A stretch of 64,000 nucleotides of DNA from Olivibacter sitiensis DSM 17696 (lineage in GTDB: Bacteria; Bacteroidota; Bacteroidia; Sphingobacteriales; Sphingobacteriaceae): the NCBI RefSeq assembly GCF_000427965.1, contig NZ_ATZA01000012.1:1-64000 (forward strand), in the 5' to 3' direction. This document shows, one piece after another, positions 18,695 through 27,951 of this stretch. Numbering within the stretch: the stretch's first letter is position 1; every line of letters starts with the position of its first letter. The notes under the pieces were generated by a model. It had not been told where the DNA came from and searched no databases. It saw only the letters and a list, made by a program, of their open reading frames with translations. Position numbers and translations under genes: made by a program.

Positions 18695-18729
18695 CAGGAA
18701 AGAGCATCTTAGAAGATGCTCTTTCCTGG
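18695..18729 (-). terminator. Hairpin after the OMPP1-like gene
   Basis: Arms of about 16 bp (AGGAAAGAGCATCTT / AAGATGCTCTTTCCT) lie between convergent genes. It is very stable, but the T run is weak in both directions, so its role as terminator is likely rather than certain. Confidence 0.6.
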
Positions 18730-18763
18730 TTTATTGGCTTGTTATCGAAAAAGACAATAAATA

Positions 18764-20314
18764 CTAGAACTTAAAGCCCACCGTCAAGAACACATTGTTT
18801 CTGTTGGTCTTGATATCGGCGAGGGGAGAGCCTGCATAGGCTTCCATATTATAAGGGTCAGCGCTTACGTTTTGGTAGGTAGCATCTACATAGAAGTTAT
18901 CGTAGCGGTAGCCTAGCCCACCAGAAATCGTCTTAGAAGCAGAAGAGAAATTAGCAGAATCCTCATAGGCATTGCCGCGATAATTGAAACCCGCACGCAG
19001 CAAAAATTGAGGAACAACCACTAGTTCACCTCCTATACGGTAATTGAGCGCTCCTTTATACGTATTTTGGATAGCATCGTTAATATCCCTTTCCAAACCA
19101 GTGTCATTAGCAGAAAAGTGTGTGCTTTTATAATCTACATATTCTATGTCTGCACTGATCAACCCTCTGGAAAACACGGTAGCCAAACCCGCATTCAAGC
19201 GGTATGGAGTGCGAATATTATAATCGTATACATTGGGATACCAATCTACTTCATAACCATCTATATCTTGGCCACTACCTGGATCTACAAAATAGTTGCT
19301 GAAGGAGTTTTCATAAGTCTCAGACATGCTGTACCAGGTAGGTGTTGTAGCCGTGAAGCCAATACGCACGGCATCTACCGGACGATAGATAAAACCCAAT
19401 TTGGCATTGAAGCCATTGCCTGTTTGCCTTAGGTTTTCACCATAAGCCAATTCATAGTCGGAGTCTATTAATTGGTAAAGATCAGGGTAGTTGGCTTGAT
19501 CTAAGAAGTCAATATTTGGATAACCGTCTGCTTGAATTGCCTCCAATTCTTGTCGATTGAGCATACGGCCATATTCTTCATAACGGTATCTCTTCTCAGA
19601 CCTGATAGCCGAAAAGTTCAATGATCCGCCAATATAGAAGGTGTTGCTGTGATTTGCACCGAAAGAGAGACTGGTTTCTGATTGATGCCCCCTGGTGATT
19701 ACATCCGTATAGCCTTCATTACCCAAGGCATTTCCGGGAAAGGAAAGTCGTTGAGAAGCGCCCGAAGGAAGATAAGTTGCGAACAATTTGCCGTCATATC
19801 CCCAGTCGTATAATTCTCCAAGATCTTCATTCATCAAATCTACAAAGCTGTCTTCCGTATTATTTCCATATATTCCCATTTTTCCGGCAAAGCTATTGGT
19901 CTTTGCATAGCCTACCCCTACATTGAAATTGAGCCAGCCTTGATCAAGATTGCTTCCTCTAGCTTTGTAGGTAGGCATGTTGAAAACAATGCCGGCCTGA
20001 TTGAGGCCCACGCGTGTGTCGTTCGTATTCGTTCTGGTGCCAAAATAATCGGCTCTATTCTTGGTGCCAAAGTAATCCAAAGATACGCTGAAATCTGAAC
20101 TATTGAAGAAACCCAAACCTGCAGGGTTGCCAGATATATTGCTGATGTCGCCACCTAGAGCAGTCTGTGCACCTCCCAGTCCTTTAAAGCGGGCCGTGGC
20201 CCCCAGTTCGGATTGTGAGTAGTTAAAGAGCTCGTCGGCAGTTTGCGCATGTGCATTTAATGTAGCTAAACCGAGGACGCCTGCGGTAATAGCTATAGAA
20301 GTGAATGATCTCAT
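18764..20314 (-). CDS. OMPP1/FadL-like outer-membrane barrel protein
   Basis: 516 residues from ATG 20314, which starts a good signal peptide (MRSFTSIAITAG to NAHAQ). An upstream in-frame start at 20431 would precede it with 39 unrelated residues and overlap the neighbour. The mature N-terminus has RFKGLGGAQTALGGDISNISGNPAGLGFF, the plug-like N-terminal block of Bacteroidota OMPP1/FadL-type transporters, and the rest alternates as beta strands and ends in FLTVGFKF with a C-terminal Phe. Such proteins import hydrophobic compounds. It follows the low-complexity lipoprotein gene by 55 bases and is probably in one operon. Confidence 0.85.
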   Translation of the reverse strand: MRSFTSIAITAGVLGLATLNAHAQTADELFNYSQSELGATARFKGLGGAQTALGGDISNISGNPAGLGFFNSSDFSVSLDYFGTKNRADYFGTRTNTNDTRVGLNQAGIVFNMPTYKARGSNLDQGWLNFNVGVGYAKTNSFAGKMGIYGNNTEDSFVDLMNEDLGELYDWGYDGKLFATYLPSGASQRLSFPGNALGNEGYTDVITRGHQSETSLSFGANHSNTFYIGGSLNFSAIRSEKRYRYEEYGRMLNRQELEAIQADGYPNIDFLDQANYPDLYQLIDSDYELAYGENLRQTGNGFNAKLGFIYRPVDAVRIGFTATTPTWYSMSETYENSFSNYFVDPGSGQDIDGYEVDWYPNVYDYNIRTPYRLNAGLATVFSRGLISADIEYVDYKSTHFSANDTGLERDINDAIQNTYKGALNYRIGGELVVVPQFLLRAGFNYRGNAYEDSANFSSASKTISGGLGYRYDNFYVDATYQNVSADPYNMEAYAGSPLADIKTNRNNVFLTVGFKF

Positions 20315-20369
20315 ATAAGTATAATGTCTTTTGCTTAAAATATTGATGCTTGTTAGCAAGATGCAATAA

Positions 20370-21620
20370 TTACCTGCCGCGGCCACCGCCACGTGAGCTA
20401 CCGCCTCCAGAACTGCCGCGGCTAGCACCACCGCCGCTGCTCACACTACCGCCACCTGAAGATCCTCTGGAAGGGGCAGATACGCTCGATCCGGAAGAAG
20501 ACGATGGTCTGCTGACGCTTGGTGCCGAAGGCCTGCTAGCACTGCTACTAGGACGACTCACACTTGGCCTTGCGGAGGAAGCACTCGGCCTCGATACAGA
20601 GCTACTAGGTCTACTGGCACCACTTGGGCGGCTCGAAGAGCCAGTTGGTCTGGATACAGAACCGCCACTAGGTCTGCTGGTACCCGAAGGCCTACTTACA
20701 CCAGTAGGGCGTGAGCTTGTTCCCGTTGGTCGGGAAACGCTTCCCGGTCTTCCCGAGGTACTGGGCCTGCCCACAGCAGTGGGCCTTCCGCTAGATGGCC
20801 TACTGACAGCCGAAGGCCTAGTAGCACTTCCAGGTCTAGTGACCGACGTGCCACGACCGGTGCTCACTGCACCTCTCGATGGACGTATGGCATTGCCCGA
20901 TCCGCGGCTTCCTACGGCAACTCCACGTCCGCCGGCATAAGCACCACTGTTAATTCGTCCGGCATAGGAGTTGCGAGGGCCGTAGCTGGCATTGCGAACG
21001 CCGCCGCCCCAGCCCCAACCGGGATAACCCCAGCCGCCGCCCCAACCGAAGCCACCGCCCCAGCCCCAGCCGCCGCCGTACCAGGATACAGGACCCCACC
21101 ATGGGGATCCCCAGCCACCCCAGCCGCCAGCCCAGTATGGGTTGCCCCACATGCCGCCCCAGCCAAAGCCACCGCCCCAACCGAAACCACCTCCCCAGCC
21201 AAAGCCTAAGCTCCATCTGGAACCCCAACCCCAACCGGCGCCATAGCCTAAGCCATAACCAAACCAGGGGTCAAAAAACGGGTCGTAGTAGGTCATGCCG
21301 GGAGTAGCATAGTGAAATCTATTTATGCGATTAGCATATTCGTAATCGCTATATTCATCTGCAAAATAGTCGCCTTCATCATCATAGTACTCATCGTCAT
21401 AATACTCAGTGCTATCGTCTTGGTATTCATCAGCATAGGCTACATCTTCACTGTCGGAATAATAACCAGGGCTACGATAAGCGACCTCTTGCGCTTTGCT
21501 CTTGCTGTCGTAGACATCGTCCACATAAGTAGCTTGCCCGTAACGGGTACTGCTACATGAACTTAATATGAACGCCGCTAGTACGAGCAAAGCTCCTGTT
21601 ATTTTGTTCTTACTAATCAT
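20370..21620 (-). CDS. Low-complexity lipoprotein: acidic-Tyr, Gly-Trp and SRPS repeat zones
   Basis: 416 residues with the lipobox LSSC at about 20-23 (MISKNKITGALLVLAAFILSSCSS is the signal). Four zones follow: acidic Tyr/Asp (about 50-100), aromatic YDPFFDPWFGYG, Gly/Trp repeats of the GFGWGGG type (about 130-215), and basic SRPS/SRPT repeats (about 240-380) ending in a Gly/Ser tail. Related Sphingobacteriaceae proteins exist under names such as vitellogenin II. The function is unknown; a surface-exposed adhesive or envelope role is a guess. It is divergent from proS. Confidence 0.75.
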   Translation of the reverse strand: MISKNKITGALLVLAAFILSSCSSTRYGQATYVDDVYDSKSKAQEVAYRSPGYYSDSEDVAYADEYQDDSTEYYDDEYYDDEGDYFADEYSDYEYANRINRFHYATPGMTYYDPFFDPWFGYGLGYGAGWGWGSRWSLGFGWGGGFGWGGGFGWGGMWGNPYWAGGWGGWGSPWWGPVSWYGGGWGWGGGFGWGGGWGYPGWGWGGGVRNASYGPRNSYAGRINSGAYAGGRGVAVGSRGSGNAIRPSRGAVSTGRGTSVTRPGSATRPSAVSRPSSGRPTAVGRPSTSGRPGSVSRPTGTSSRPTGVSRPSGTSRPSGGSVSRPTGSSSRPSGASRPSSSVSRPSASSARPSVSRPSSSASRPSAPSVSRPSSSSGSSVSAPSRGSSGGGSVSSGGGASRGSSGGGSSRGGGRGR

Positions 21621-21741
21621 CTCTCTAATTCCTTTTTCTGTATGCTTGAGTTTCTTTTGTTCCTTAGTTGATTAGACCCTATTACAAATAAAAGGTTTAA
21701 TTCGCATTGTGATATAAAGAAGCAGATGCCTAAGTTAAAAA

Positions 21742-21772
21742 TTTGCTTCATTTAATATAAACGATAACTTTG
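21742..21772 (+). promoter_or_regulatory. Promoter of proS
   Basis: TTTG (21742-21745), a 19-bp spacer and TAACTTTG (21765-21772) fit the Bacteroidota consensus. ATG 21855 is 82 bases downstream, which leaves a leader of about 75 bases. I see no clear T-box or other known riboswitch in it. Confidence 0.75.
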
Positions 21773-21854
21773 CCTTTCTTGTTATTAGGCCGCCTGTTCT
21801 CAGGGCTTTTTCAACAATAGATAAAAAGACTGACAAAAATTATTCCAATAAAAA

Positions 21855-23327
21855 ATGAGCAAGGGTATTACCAGTAGAAGCGAAGATTACTCCCAATGGT
21901 ACAATGAGTTAGTGACGAAAGCCGATTTGGCAGAACACTCTGCCGTAAGAGGTTGCATGGTTATCAAGCCTTATGGTTATGCCATATGGGAAAAGATGCA
22001 GGCTACACTCGATCAGATGTTCAAGGATACAGGGCATAGCAATGCGTACTTTCCCCTTTTCATTCCTAAGTCCTTTTTTTCCAAGGAGGCCTCCCACGTC
22101 GAGGGTTTTGCCACCGAATGCGCCGTGGTGACACACTATCGCCTCAAGAATGACGGTACGGGCAAAATCGTGGTGGATGAAAATGCCAAATTGGAGGAAG
22201 AACTGATCGTAAGGCCCACTTCCGAGACCATCATCTGGAATACCTACCGTGGCTGGATAGAATCCTATCGCGATCTGCCTATTCTAGTAAACCAATGGGC
22301 CAATGTTGTACGCTGGGAAATGCGCACCCGACTCTTCTTGCGCACGGCAGAGTTTCTCTGGCAAGAAGGACACACGGCGCACGCCACGGAGCAAGAAGCC
22401 GTAGAAGAAGCCGAGCGCATGCTGCATGTCTATGCAGACTTTGTGGAAAACTGGCTGGCCCTGCCCGTAGTGCGTGGTACCAAGACCGAGAACGAACGTT
22501 TTGCCGGTGCCATCAACACCTATTGCATAGAAGCCCTCATGCAGGACGGCAAGGCCCTGCAGGCTGGAACATCCCATTTTCTGGGGCAAAATTTTGCCAA
22601 GGCCTTCGACGTAAAGTTTACATCCAAGGAAGGGAAGCTCGACTATGTGTGGGCCACCTCATGGGGTGTTTCCACGCGTCTTATGGGTGCGCTTATTATG
22701 GCCCATTCGGATGATGCTGGCTTGGTATTGCCTCCCAAGCTGGCTCCCATACAAGTGGTCATCGTGCCTATCTACAAAACGGATGAAGAGCGGAATGAAA
22801 TAGGAGAACTGGCCGATGAGCTCATCGCGGCCTTTAAGCAAAAGGGTATCACGGTGAAGTATGACGACAGGGATACGCAACGCCCTGGCTTTAAGTTTGC
22901 CGAATGGGAGCTGAAAGGCGTGCCCGTGCGCATCACCATTGGTGCCCGGGACTTAAAGCAAGGCAATGTGGAAATAGCTAGGAGAGATTTGCAGAGCAAG
23001 GAAACCGTGAGCAAAGAAGGCCTAGCCGACACGGTAGAGCAGCTCCTAGAGGCTATGCAACAGTCCATATACGACAAGGCGTTGGCTTATCGCAACGCGC
23101 ATGTCACCGAAGTAAACTCCTATGAAGAGTTCAGGGAGGTGCTCGAAAGCAAAGGTGGTTTTGTCTCCGCTCACTGGGACGGTACAGTAGAAACCGAAAA
23201 AAGGGTGAAAGAAGAAACGAAAGCCACCATCCGATGCATTCCTCTGGATAATAAATTGGAGGAAGGCACGTGTATATTTACAGGCAAAGTATCCAAGCAG
23301 AGAGTGCTGTTTGCTAAGGCTTATTAA
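21855..23327 (+). CDS. proS: Prolyl-tRNA synthetase, archaeal/eukaryotic-type short form
   Basis: 490 residues. The class II core shows motif 2 ([26 protein letters not shown], about 152-177), motif 3 ([22 protein letters not shown], about 267-288) and an anticodon-binding domain ([10 protein letters not shown] onward). There is no editing insertion domain between motifs 2 and 3. The C-terminal extra domain ends in the conserved Tyr (AKAY) and keeps two Cys ([18 protein letters not shown]). This is the ProS type 3 arrangement found in Bacteroidota. It charges tRNA-Pro in the cytoplasm. Confidence 0.96.
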   Translation: MSKGITSRSEDYSQWYNELVTKADLAEHSAVRGCMVIKPYGYAIWEKMQATLDQMFKDTGHSNAYFPLFIPKSFFSKEASHVEGFATECAVVTHYRLKNDGTGKIVVDENAKLEEELIVRPTSETIIWNTYRGWIESYRDLPILVNQWANVVRWEMRTRLFLRTAEFLWQEGHTAHATEQEAVEEAERMLHVYADFVENWLALPVVRGTKTENERFAGAINTYCIEALMQDGKALQAGTSHFLGQNFAKAFDVKFTSKEGKLDYVWATSWGVSTRLMGALIMAHSDDAGLVLPPKLAPIQVVIVPIYKTDEERNEIGELADELIAAFKQKGITVKYDDRDTQRPGFKFAEWELKGVPVRITIGARDLKQGNVEIARRDLQSKETVSKEGLADTVEQLLEAMQQSIYDKALAYRNAHVTEVNSYEEFREVLESKGGFVSAHWDGTVETEKRVKEETKATIRCIPLDNKLEEGTCIFTGKVSKQRVLFAKAY

Positions 23328-23407
23328 TTGTGTTGCGCGTTATGTGCTGCGAGTTGTGCGAACAGTACACTCACAACGCATAGCTCACAACTCACAACTG
23401 AACAAAA

Positions 23408-24547
23408 ATGAAATTCGCAACAAAAGCCATACATGCTGGGCAACATCCCGACCCTACTACAGGAGCCGTAATGACTCCTATATATCAAACTTCTACGTAC
23501 TGGCAGAAATCGCCGGGAGAGCATAAGGGTTATGAGTATTCGCGAGGAACAAACCCCACGCGCAAGGCCTTAGAAGATTGCATAGCAGCCCTGGAAAATG
23601 GGAAATATGGCTTGGCTTTCTCCAGCGGCATGGCCGCTACCGATACCGTATTGCGACTGCTGAAACCGGGAGACGAAGTAATTACGGGCAATGACTTATA
23701 CGGTGGTTCTTATCGAATCTTCACGAAGGTGTTCGAAAAATTTGGCATCAGGTTCCATTTCTTGGATTTGAGCAAGCCTTCTATTATCAAAGAGCATAGC
23801 AATGCCAATACCAAATTGGTGTGGGTGGAGACTCCTACCAATCCTACCATGCAGATCATCGACATTGAAGCCGTGGCGAAGGAGGCCAAGGCGGCCGGTG
23901 CCCTGCTGGTGGTAGACAATACCTTTGCTTCGCCGTACTTACAAAATCCGCTGGACCTAGGTGCCGATATTGTTATGCACTCGGTCACCAAATACATTGG
24001 TGGGCACAGCGATGTGGTAATGGGGGCTCTGATAACTAATGAGGAAACTCTGTACAAAGAACTATTCTTCTACTACAATGCCGTTGGTGGTACGCCAGGG
24101 CCTCAGGATAGCTTCTTGGTGCTGCGTGGTATCAAAACCTTGCACCTGCGCATGAAAGCGCATTGCGAGAATGGCAGGCAGGTGGCAGCGTACCTGAAGA
24201 AACACCCCCGGATAGAAAAGATCTATTGGCCTGGCTTTGAGGACCATCCCAATCATGAAGTGGCCAAAAAGCAGATGCGCGATTTTGGCGGGATGATTTC
24301 CATCGTGCTGAAAGATGCTTCCCTGCAAGATACCTTTGAAGTGGCTTCCCGCTTCAAGGTGTTCAGCCTAGCGGAATCTTTGGGCGGTGTAGAATCATTA
24401 TTGAACCATCCGGCAACCATGACACATGGATCTATACCAAAGGAAGTGCGCGAAAAAGTGGGCGTGGTGGATAATCTCTTGCGCTTGAGCGTGGGGGTAG
24501 AGGATATTGAGGATCTATTAGAGGATTTGGAGCAAGCTTTGGGCTAG
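23408..24547 (+). CDS. Cystathionine gamma-synthase-type PLP enzyme
   Basis: 379 residues of the Cys/Met metabolism PLP family. The start KFATKAIHAGQHPDPTTGAVMTPIYQTST is the family N-terminus. The PLP-binding region holds ETPTNP near 139-144, DNTFASPYL near 169-177 and HSVTKYIGGHSDVVMG near 190-205, where the Lys forms the Schiff base. ESLGGVESLLNHPATMTH near 325-342 binds the carboxylate. Gamma-synthase and beta-/gamma-lyase activities cannot be told apart by sequence alone. It is 81 bases after proS; the spacer holds short GTTGTG/CACAAC repeats. Confidence 0.88.
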   Translation: MKFATKAIHAGQHPDPTTGAVMTPIYQTSTYWQKSPGEHKGYEYSRGTNPTRKALEDCIAALENGKYGLAFSSGMAATDTVLRLLKPGDEVITGNDLYGGSYRIFTKVFEKFGIRFHFLDLSKPSIIKEHSNANTKLVWVETPTNPTMQIIDIEAVAKEAKAAGALLVVDNTFASPYLQNPLDLGADIVMHSVTKYIGGHSDVVMGALITNEETLYKELFFYYNAVGGTPGPQDSFLVLRGIKTLHLRMKAHCENGRQVAAYLKKHPRIEKIYWPGFEDHPNHEVAKKQMRDFGGMISIVLKDASLQDTFEVASRFKVFSLAESLGGVESLLNHPATMTHGSIPKEVREKVGVVDNLLRLSVGVEDIEDLLEDLEQALG

Positions 24548-24548
24548 T

Positions 24549-24658
24549 TTATTGGTCAGCTAGTTGTTCGTCATTCCGAGCGTAGTAGAAACCTAGTCGA
24601 GGAATCTCATCCGACTTTGGAGGCTTGGCAAACTGACAGCTGATTAGCTTATTGGTCA
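24549..24658. repeat. Intergenic repeat unit with 10-base direct repeats 100 bases apart
   Basis: TTATTGGTCA occurs at 24549-24558 and again at 24649-24658. Between them lies GTCATTCCGAGCGTAGTAG with a matching AGTCGAGGAATCTCAT end (24570-24610), a type of intergenic sequence that is widespread in Bacteroidota. Its mobility is not known. Confidence 0.45.
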
Positions 24659-24716
24659 TGAAGATCCATCTAGGCTGCTTTAGTCTCTACTTTCTCTGCT
24701 TTAGTCTTTCAAAAAA

Positions 24717-25499
24717 ATGTCAAATACACTCACAAATATCAGGGACTTGCTGGAGCTAAAGGTGGCGCAATACAATCGCGCTGAATTTATCCCATCAGAT
24801 CCCATCTGTATACCCCACCGTTTCAGCTTGCCCCAAGATGTGGAGATCATGGGCTTCTTTGCTGCCATTTTGGCTTGGGGCCAGCGGAAGACCATCATCA
24901 ACAAATGCGGCGAACTGGTTGCGCGCATGGACGGCGTTCCATATGATTTTATACGCTATCACGAGGAATCTGATCGCAAACAGTTATTGGGCTTCAAGCA
25001 CCGTACCTTCAATGATACGGATTTGCTGTATTTTGTGTCCGTACTACAAAGCCATTACCAACAATCAATGACGCTGGAAGACGCCTTTTTGCCAAAGTTT
25101 CCAAATGCAGGAATCCCTTTGGTAGAGCAAGCACTCAATACATTTAGGGCTTATTTTTTCAGCTTTCCGGATTACCCGAGCAGGACAAAAAAGCATATCA
25201 GTAGTCCCCTGCAAAAATCGACCTGTAAGAGATTGAATATGTTCCTGCGCTGGATGGTACGGAAGGACGGGCAGGGTGTCGATTTCGGTCTTTGGAAAAA
25301 GATAAGGCCAAGCGACCTGATATGTCCCTGTGACGTACATGTAGACCGGGTGGCAAGACATTTGGGCCTGATTAAAAGAAAGCAAACCGATTGGCAAACA
25401 GCGCTGGAATTGACCGCATCGCTTAGGCAATTGGATGCCGACGATCCTGTGAAATATGATTTTGCGCTTTTTGGATTGGGAGTAGAAGGGGAACTGTAG
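24717..25499 (+). CDS. TIGR02757 family protein (DUF2400)
   Basis: 260 residues. The family text is clear: PSDPICIPHRFSLPQDVEIMGFFAAILAWGQRKTI (about 22-56), FKHRTFNDTDLLYF near 88-101, RLNMFLRWMVRKDGQGVDFGLW near 170-191 and PCDVHVDRVARHLGL near 201-215. The fold is related to helix-hairpin-helix DNA glycosylases (the LxWxVRxD and PLDxH-type segments), but the role is unknown. It appears monocistronic. Confidence 0.85.
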   Translation: MSNTLTNIRDLLELKVAQYNRAEFIPSDPICIPHRFSLPQDVEIMGFFAAILAWGQRKTIINKCGELVARMDGVPYDFIRYHEESDRKQLLGFKHRTFNDTDLLYFVSVLQSHYQQSMTLEDAFLPKFPNAGIPLVEQALNTFRAYFFSFPDYPSRTKKHISSPLQKSTCKRLNMFLRWMVRKDGQGVDFGLWKKIRPSDLICPCDVHVDRVARHLGLIKRKQTDWQTALELTASLRQLDADDPVKYDFALFGLGVEGEL

Positions 25500-25610
25500 G
25501 ATATGGGTATTGCTTCACATATGGAAATTATGTAATTTTGCAATAAACAGGGCATGTGGCTATTTATGTATATTAGCCCGACTAACCTAAGCTCAACCTA
25601 AAGCACATCT

Positions 25611-25660
25611 AAAAGTCCGTTCAAGTCCGCTGAAGTCCGCTCAACTCCGTTTAAGTCTCT
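25611..25660. repeat. Five tandem 10-base AAGTCCG repeats
   Basis: Five consecutive decamers share the core AAGTCCG: 25611-25620, 25621-25630, 25631-25640, 25641-25650 (AACTCCG) and 25651-25660 (AAGTCTC). The period is exactly 10. The whole gap 25500-25846 contains no convincing gene. Besides the decamers it holds a 27-codon ORF (25743-25826) and a weak hairpin at 25816-25833. Confidence 0.7.
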
Positions 25661-25846
25661 TAACTATTCGGTATTCATTTAGCTTTCCTTTTACCTTCAT
25701 TCTACCCTCATTCCATAGTGATACTGTAGAGGTACGTTTTATATGCGCCGGATGGGAATAATGGAGGCATTGGATACCGAACGCGAAACGAAGGAATGGC
25801 GAGTAGATTACGATGCAAGGGCCTAACAGCCTTGAGGAAATGTAAA

Positions 25847-26881
25847 TCAGGAATTAAGTAAAATAATCGATAGCCAATTGTCATTTTGGGTCCCTTGGGA
25901 ATTTAAGAGGAGTAAGGAGCCGACAATGCCGTGAAGTATACTGCCAAGATGTGAAAGGGGTGTGTTTCTTTTGTACTTTAATACTTCCTTAGTCTTGATC
26001 TCTGTTTGGCCTAGCCAAAACTTATAGGCAGTTATATAGGTGAATTCCCCAGTGAGTTTATACAAGGCTTTGTAAAGGCAGGCTATCCCCGATGTTCCAT
26101 TGTAGAGGTAGGGATTGTCTATGCCGCGTGCTTGGCTGCTGAGGTTGCAAAAAGATTGAATCCCCAGTGCTTTCGCCTCTTGGACATAATTGGCATTGAC
26201 AAAATTGAAATGTACCCTGTACAGAAAAAGTGACGATATGAGCTGTTGTTGGCAAGAACAGATGTTCTTCGAATCCGACAGGATCGATTCGGCTATGGCC
26301 AATATTTCTTGCTTTAGCCACTTAAATTGGAAATGCTTTTCATAGAGGTTCAGCAATAGCAAACCAAGCAAGACCTTGTCATTTTCTAACCAGGTATCAT
26401 TCTTCTCTTTGGTGGTAGATGTACTGTATGTCTCAATGGAATGCATCAATACCGAAGCGTTCTGTTCGATTATTTCGGACGAGAAATCCCTAAAAGAAAG
26501 GTAGTGTAGATAACCCAAGGCCCCATCTAAAAAGCTATTTTCGCATGCGCTATTATTTCTGGCATATTGCAGGCATAATTGTAAATCCAATTCAGACAAT
26601 TCTTTCTCCAGGTCGAGCTGAATATGACCATTCTTTTTCAGAAATGTGAGGAGCATGGCAAATCCAGTCATTCCCGATCTAAGGGAACAGTCTTCCAACA
26701 AGTCGTTTGGATGATGGGAGAGGAACCTTTCGAAGAAGTGCTGATTGCGATTATAATAAGTATTATAGCCATATCGGCCGCTTTCATACAAATAGAGCAC
26801 GATACTTAAATAGTCATTCACGAGCAAGTCGTCGCTATCCACGGCAGTTGTTTCAATAAAATCCTCTATGAGAGATTCCAA
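25847..26881 (-). CDS. LanC-like protein without zinc ligands (second copy)
   Basis: 344 residues. The alpha/alpha-barrel LanC pattern is visible as spaced GxxG motifs: LRSGMTGFAMLL (about 67-78), FLDGALGYLHYL (about 116-127), YLYNGTSGIACLYKALYKLTGE (about 257-278) and ILHGIVGSLLLL (about 318-329). In lanthionine cyclases the third block reads CHG and an earlier one WCYG. Here the third is LYNG and the earlier one WLEN, so the Cys, Cys and His zinc ligands are all absent. Catalysis of thioether formation is therefore unlikely. It is the last gene of the precursor operon, 40 bases after the first LanC-like gene. Confidence 0.7.
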   Translation of the reverse strand: MESLIEDFIETTAVDSDDLLVNDYLSIVLYLYESGRYGYNTYYNRNQHFFERFLSHHPNDLLEDCSLRSGMTGFAMLLTFLKKNGHIQLDLEKELSELDLQLCLQYARNNSACENSFLDGALGYLHYLSFRDFSSEIIEQNASVLMHSIETYSTSTTKEKNDTWLENDKVLLGLLLLNLYEKHFQFKWLKQEILAIAESILSDSKNICSCQQQLISSLFLYRVHFNFVNANYVQEAKALGIQSFCNLSSQARGIDNPYLYNGTSGIACLYKALYKLTGEFTYITAYKFWLGQTEIKTKEVLKYKRNTPLSHLGSILHGIVGSLLLLNSQGTQNDNWLSIILLNS

Positions 26882-26921
26882 CCCATTTTTGAGTTTTCAG
26901 GCGTTTAGGCTTCTTCCCATG

Positions 26922-27926
26922 TTAATCAATGACGGCTTTTTCGATAAATGTTCTGGTAACCAGGTGATCTATGTTCGTCCTGATAGGCATGGCACAAAGT
27001 GGGGGTTGGAACGAGTTTTCCTTTGTAATTTTCAACCAATCCTCAAATGCGCTATGGAACCTACAATCCCCTGTCATCCTGAAGAATTCCGAATACAAGT
27101 ACGCTATGCCAAGCGAACCTTCGTAAAAAGAAGTGTTGCTCACATCATTTTCCAATAAAACTGGACACAGCAAGGTGTTGAGTGCGATGGCGTGCCCGCT
27201 CCGGAAGAAAGAAGCTTTGCCTGTGAAGGTGGCGTAGTCCATCAGCGCTTTTGCGGGCAAGAGGTCTCCGTGCAACAGCGGGAGTATTTTCCTCATGGAG
27301 GATTCGGGAGTTGGACCGAAAAAAGTAAACCTTTGGTCTTCTAGGCTTACTTCCTGCCAGTAGTCAAGAAGTGCCTCCATACACTTTTCCAACAAAGACC
27401 TACGATAGATATAGAATTCAATATCCGGCTTAGGCAGGTACAGGAGAATATCAATAAGGTTTGCCAACTCGAAAGTGGGCGAATCAAGCGTTTTATAAAC
27501 CTTTTCATCTATAAAAATTTCCAAACCCCTCATGAACTCTTCCATCAGCTCTCCAAGTTCGTCCGATAATCTACTGTTTCGGAGGAATAGCATATATGCG
27601 CCGGCGCCTTCCAAAAAACTATAATTGTTACTGTGTATATGTGTTAGACAGGCGTCCGCCGCTAGATTATATATGTATCTAGGAACCGACAATTGAAGTT
27701 CAGAATCGGAACTATTGAAACGTGACAATATATTGGCCGTATAGACCAGATCCTTTACTAAATCTTTCTGGCCTATTTCTATTGAAAGCAATAGCTTGTC
27801 CAGCAAGCCGTTGACAGGTTTAGGGGGGGACGAAGTGAGATGACTTATTGTTGTAAACAAAGTCGCTTCTGTTTCGTTCCTCCCGAATAAAATTGGATTA
27901 CGAGATGAAAATGCGAGCCTATCCAT
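26922..27926 (-). CDS. LanC-like protein without zinc ligands (first copy)
   Basis: 334 residues. GxxG-type blocks: FLEGAGAYMLFL (about 100-111), LLHGDLLPAKALMDYA (about 215-230, in place of WCYGDLG) and FYEGSLGIAYLYSEFFRMTGD (about 270-290, in place of CHGTAG). The zinc-binding Cys and the Cys-His pair are replaced by Leu and by Tyr-Glu. The TGD..F..A...WL text after the last block is as in Bacteroidota LanC proteins, so the family is supported even though the active site is lost. The start is 25 bases after the stop of the precursor gene. Confidence 0.7.
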   Translation of the reverse strand: MDRLAFSSRNPILFGRNETEATLFTTISHLTSSPPKPVNGLLDKLLLSIEIGQKDLVKDLVYTANILSRFNSSDSELQLSVPRYIYNLAADACLTHIHSNNYSFLEGAGAYMLFLRNSRLSDELGELMEEFMRGLEIFIDEKVYKTLDSPTFELANLIDILLYLPKPDIEFYIYRRSLLEKCMEALLDYWQEVSLEDQRFTFFGPTPESSMRKILPLLHGDLLPAKALMDYATFTGKASFFRSGHAIALNTLLCPVLLENDVSNTSFYEGSLGIAYLYSEFFRMTGDCRFHSAFEDWLKITKENSFQPPLCAMPIRTNIDHLVTRTFIEKAVID

Positions 27927-27951
27927 TGGGCTAAAATCATTGTGCCAATAC

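Noticed and set aside
20350-20940. Plus-strand ORF of 196 residues rich in Leu/Pro/Gly
   Set aside because: It is the antisense image of the SRPS repeat zone of the lipoprotein gene; the composition follows from the repeats on the other strand.
21773-21854. T-box or other riboswitch in the proS leader
   Set aside because: The leader is only about 75 bases and has no specifier loop or antiterminator-like pair that I can see.
25611-25660. CRISPR-like array
   Set aside because: Units are contiguous 10-mers without spacers, and there are no cas genes in the window.
25743-25826. 27-codon plus-strand ORF after the decamer repeats
   Set aside because: No recognisable family, no promoter, and it is within the range of chance ORFs.
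25847-27926. One LanC gene split in two by a frameshift or stop
   Set aside because: Each part has its own start and the full set of barrel motifs, and both are of near-full LanC size, so they are two genes.
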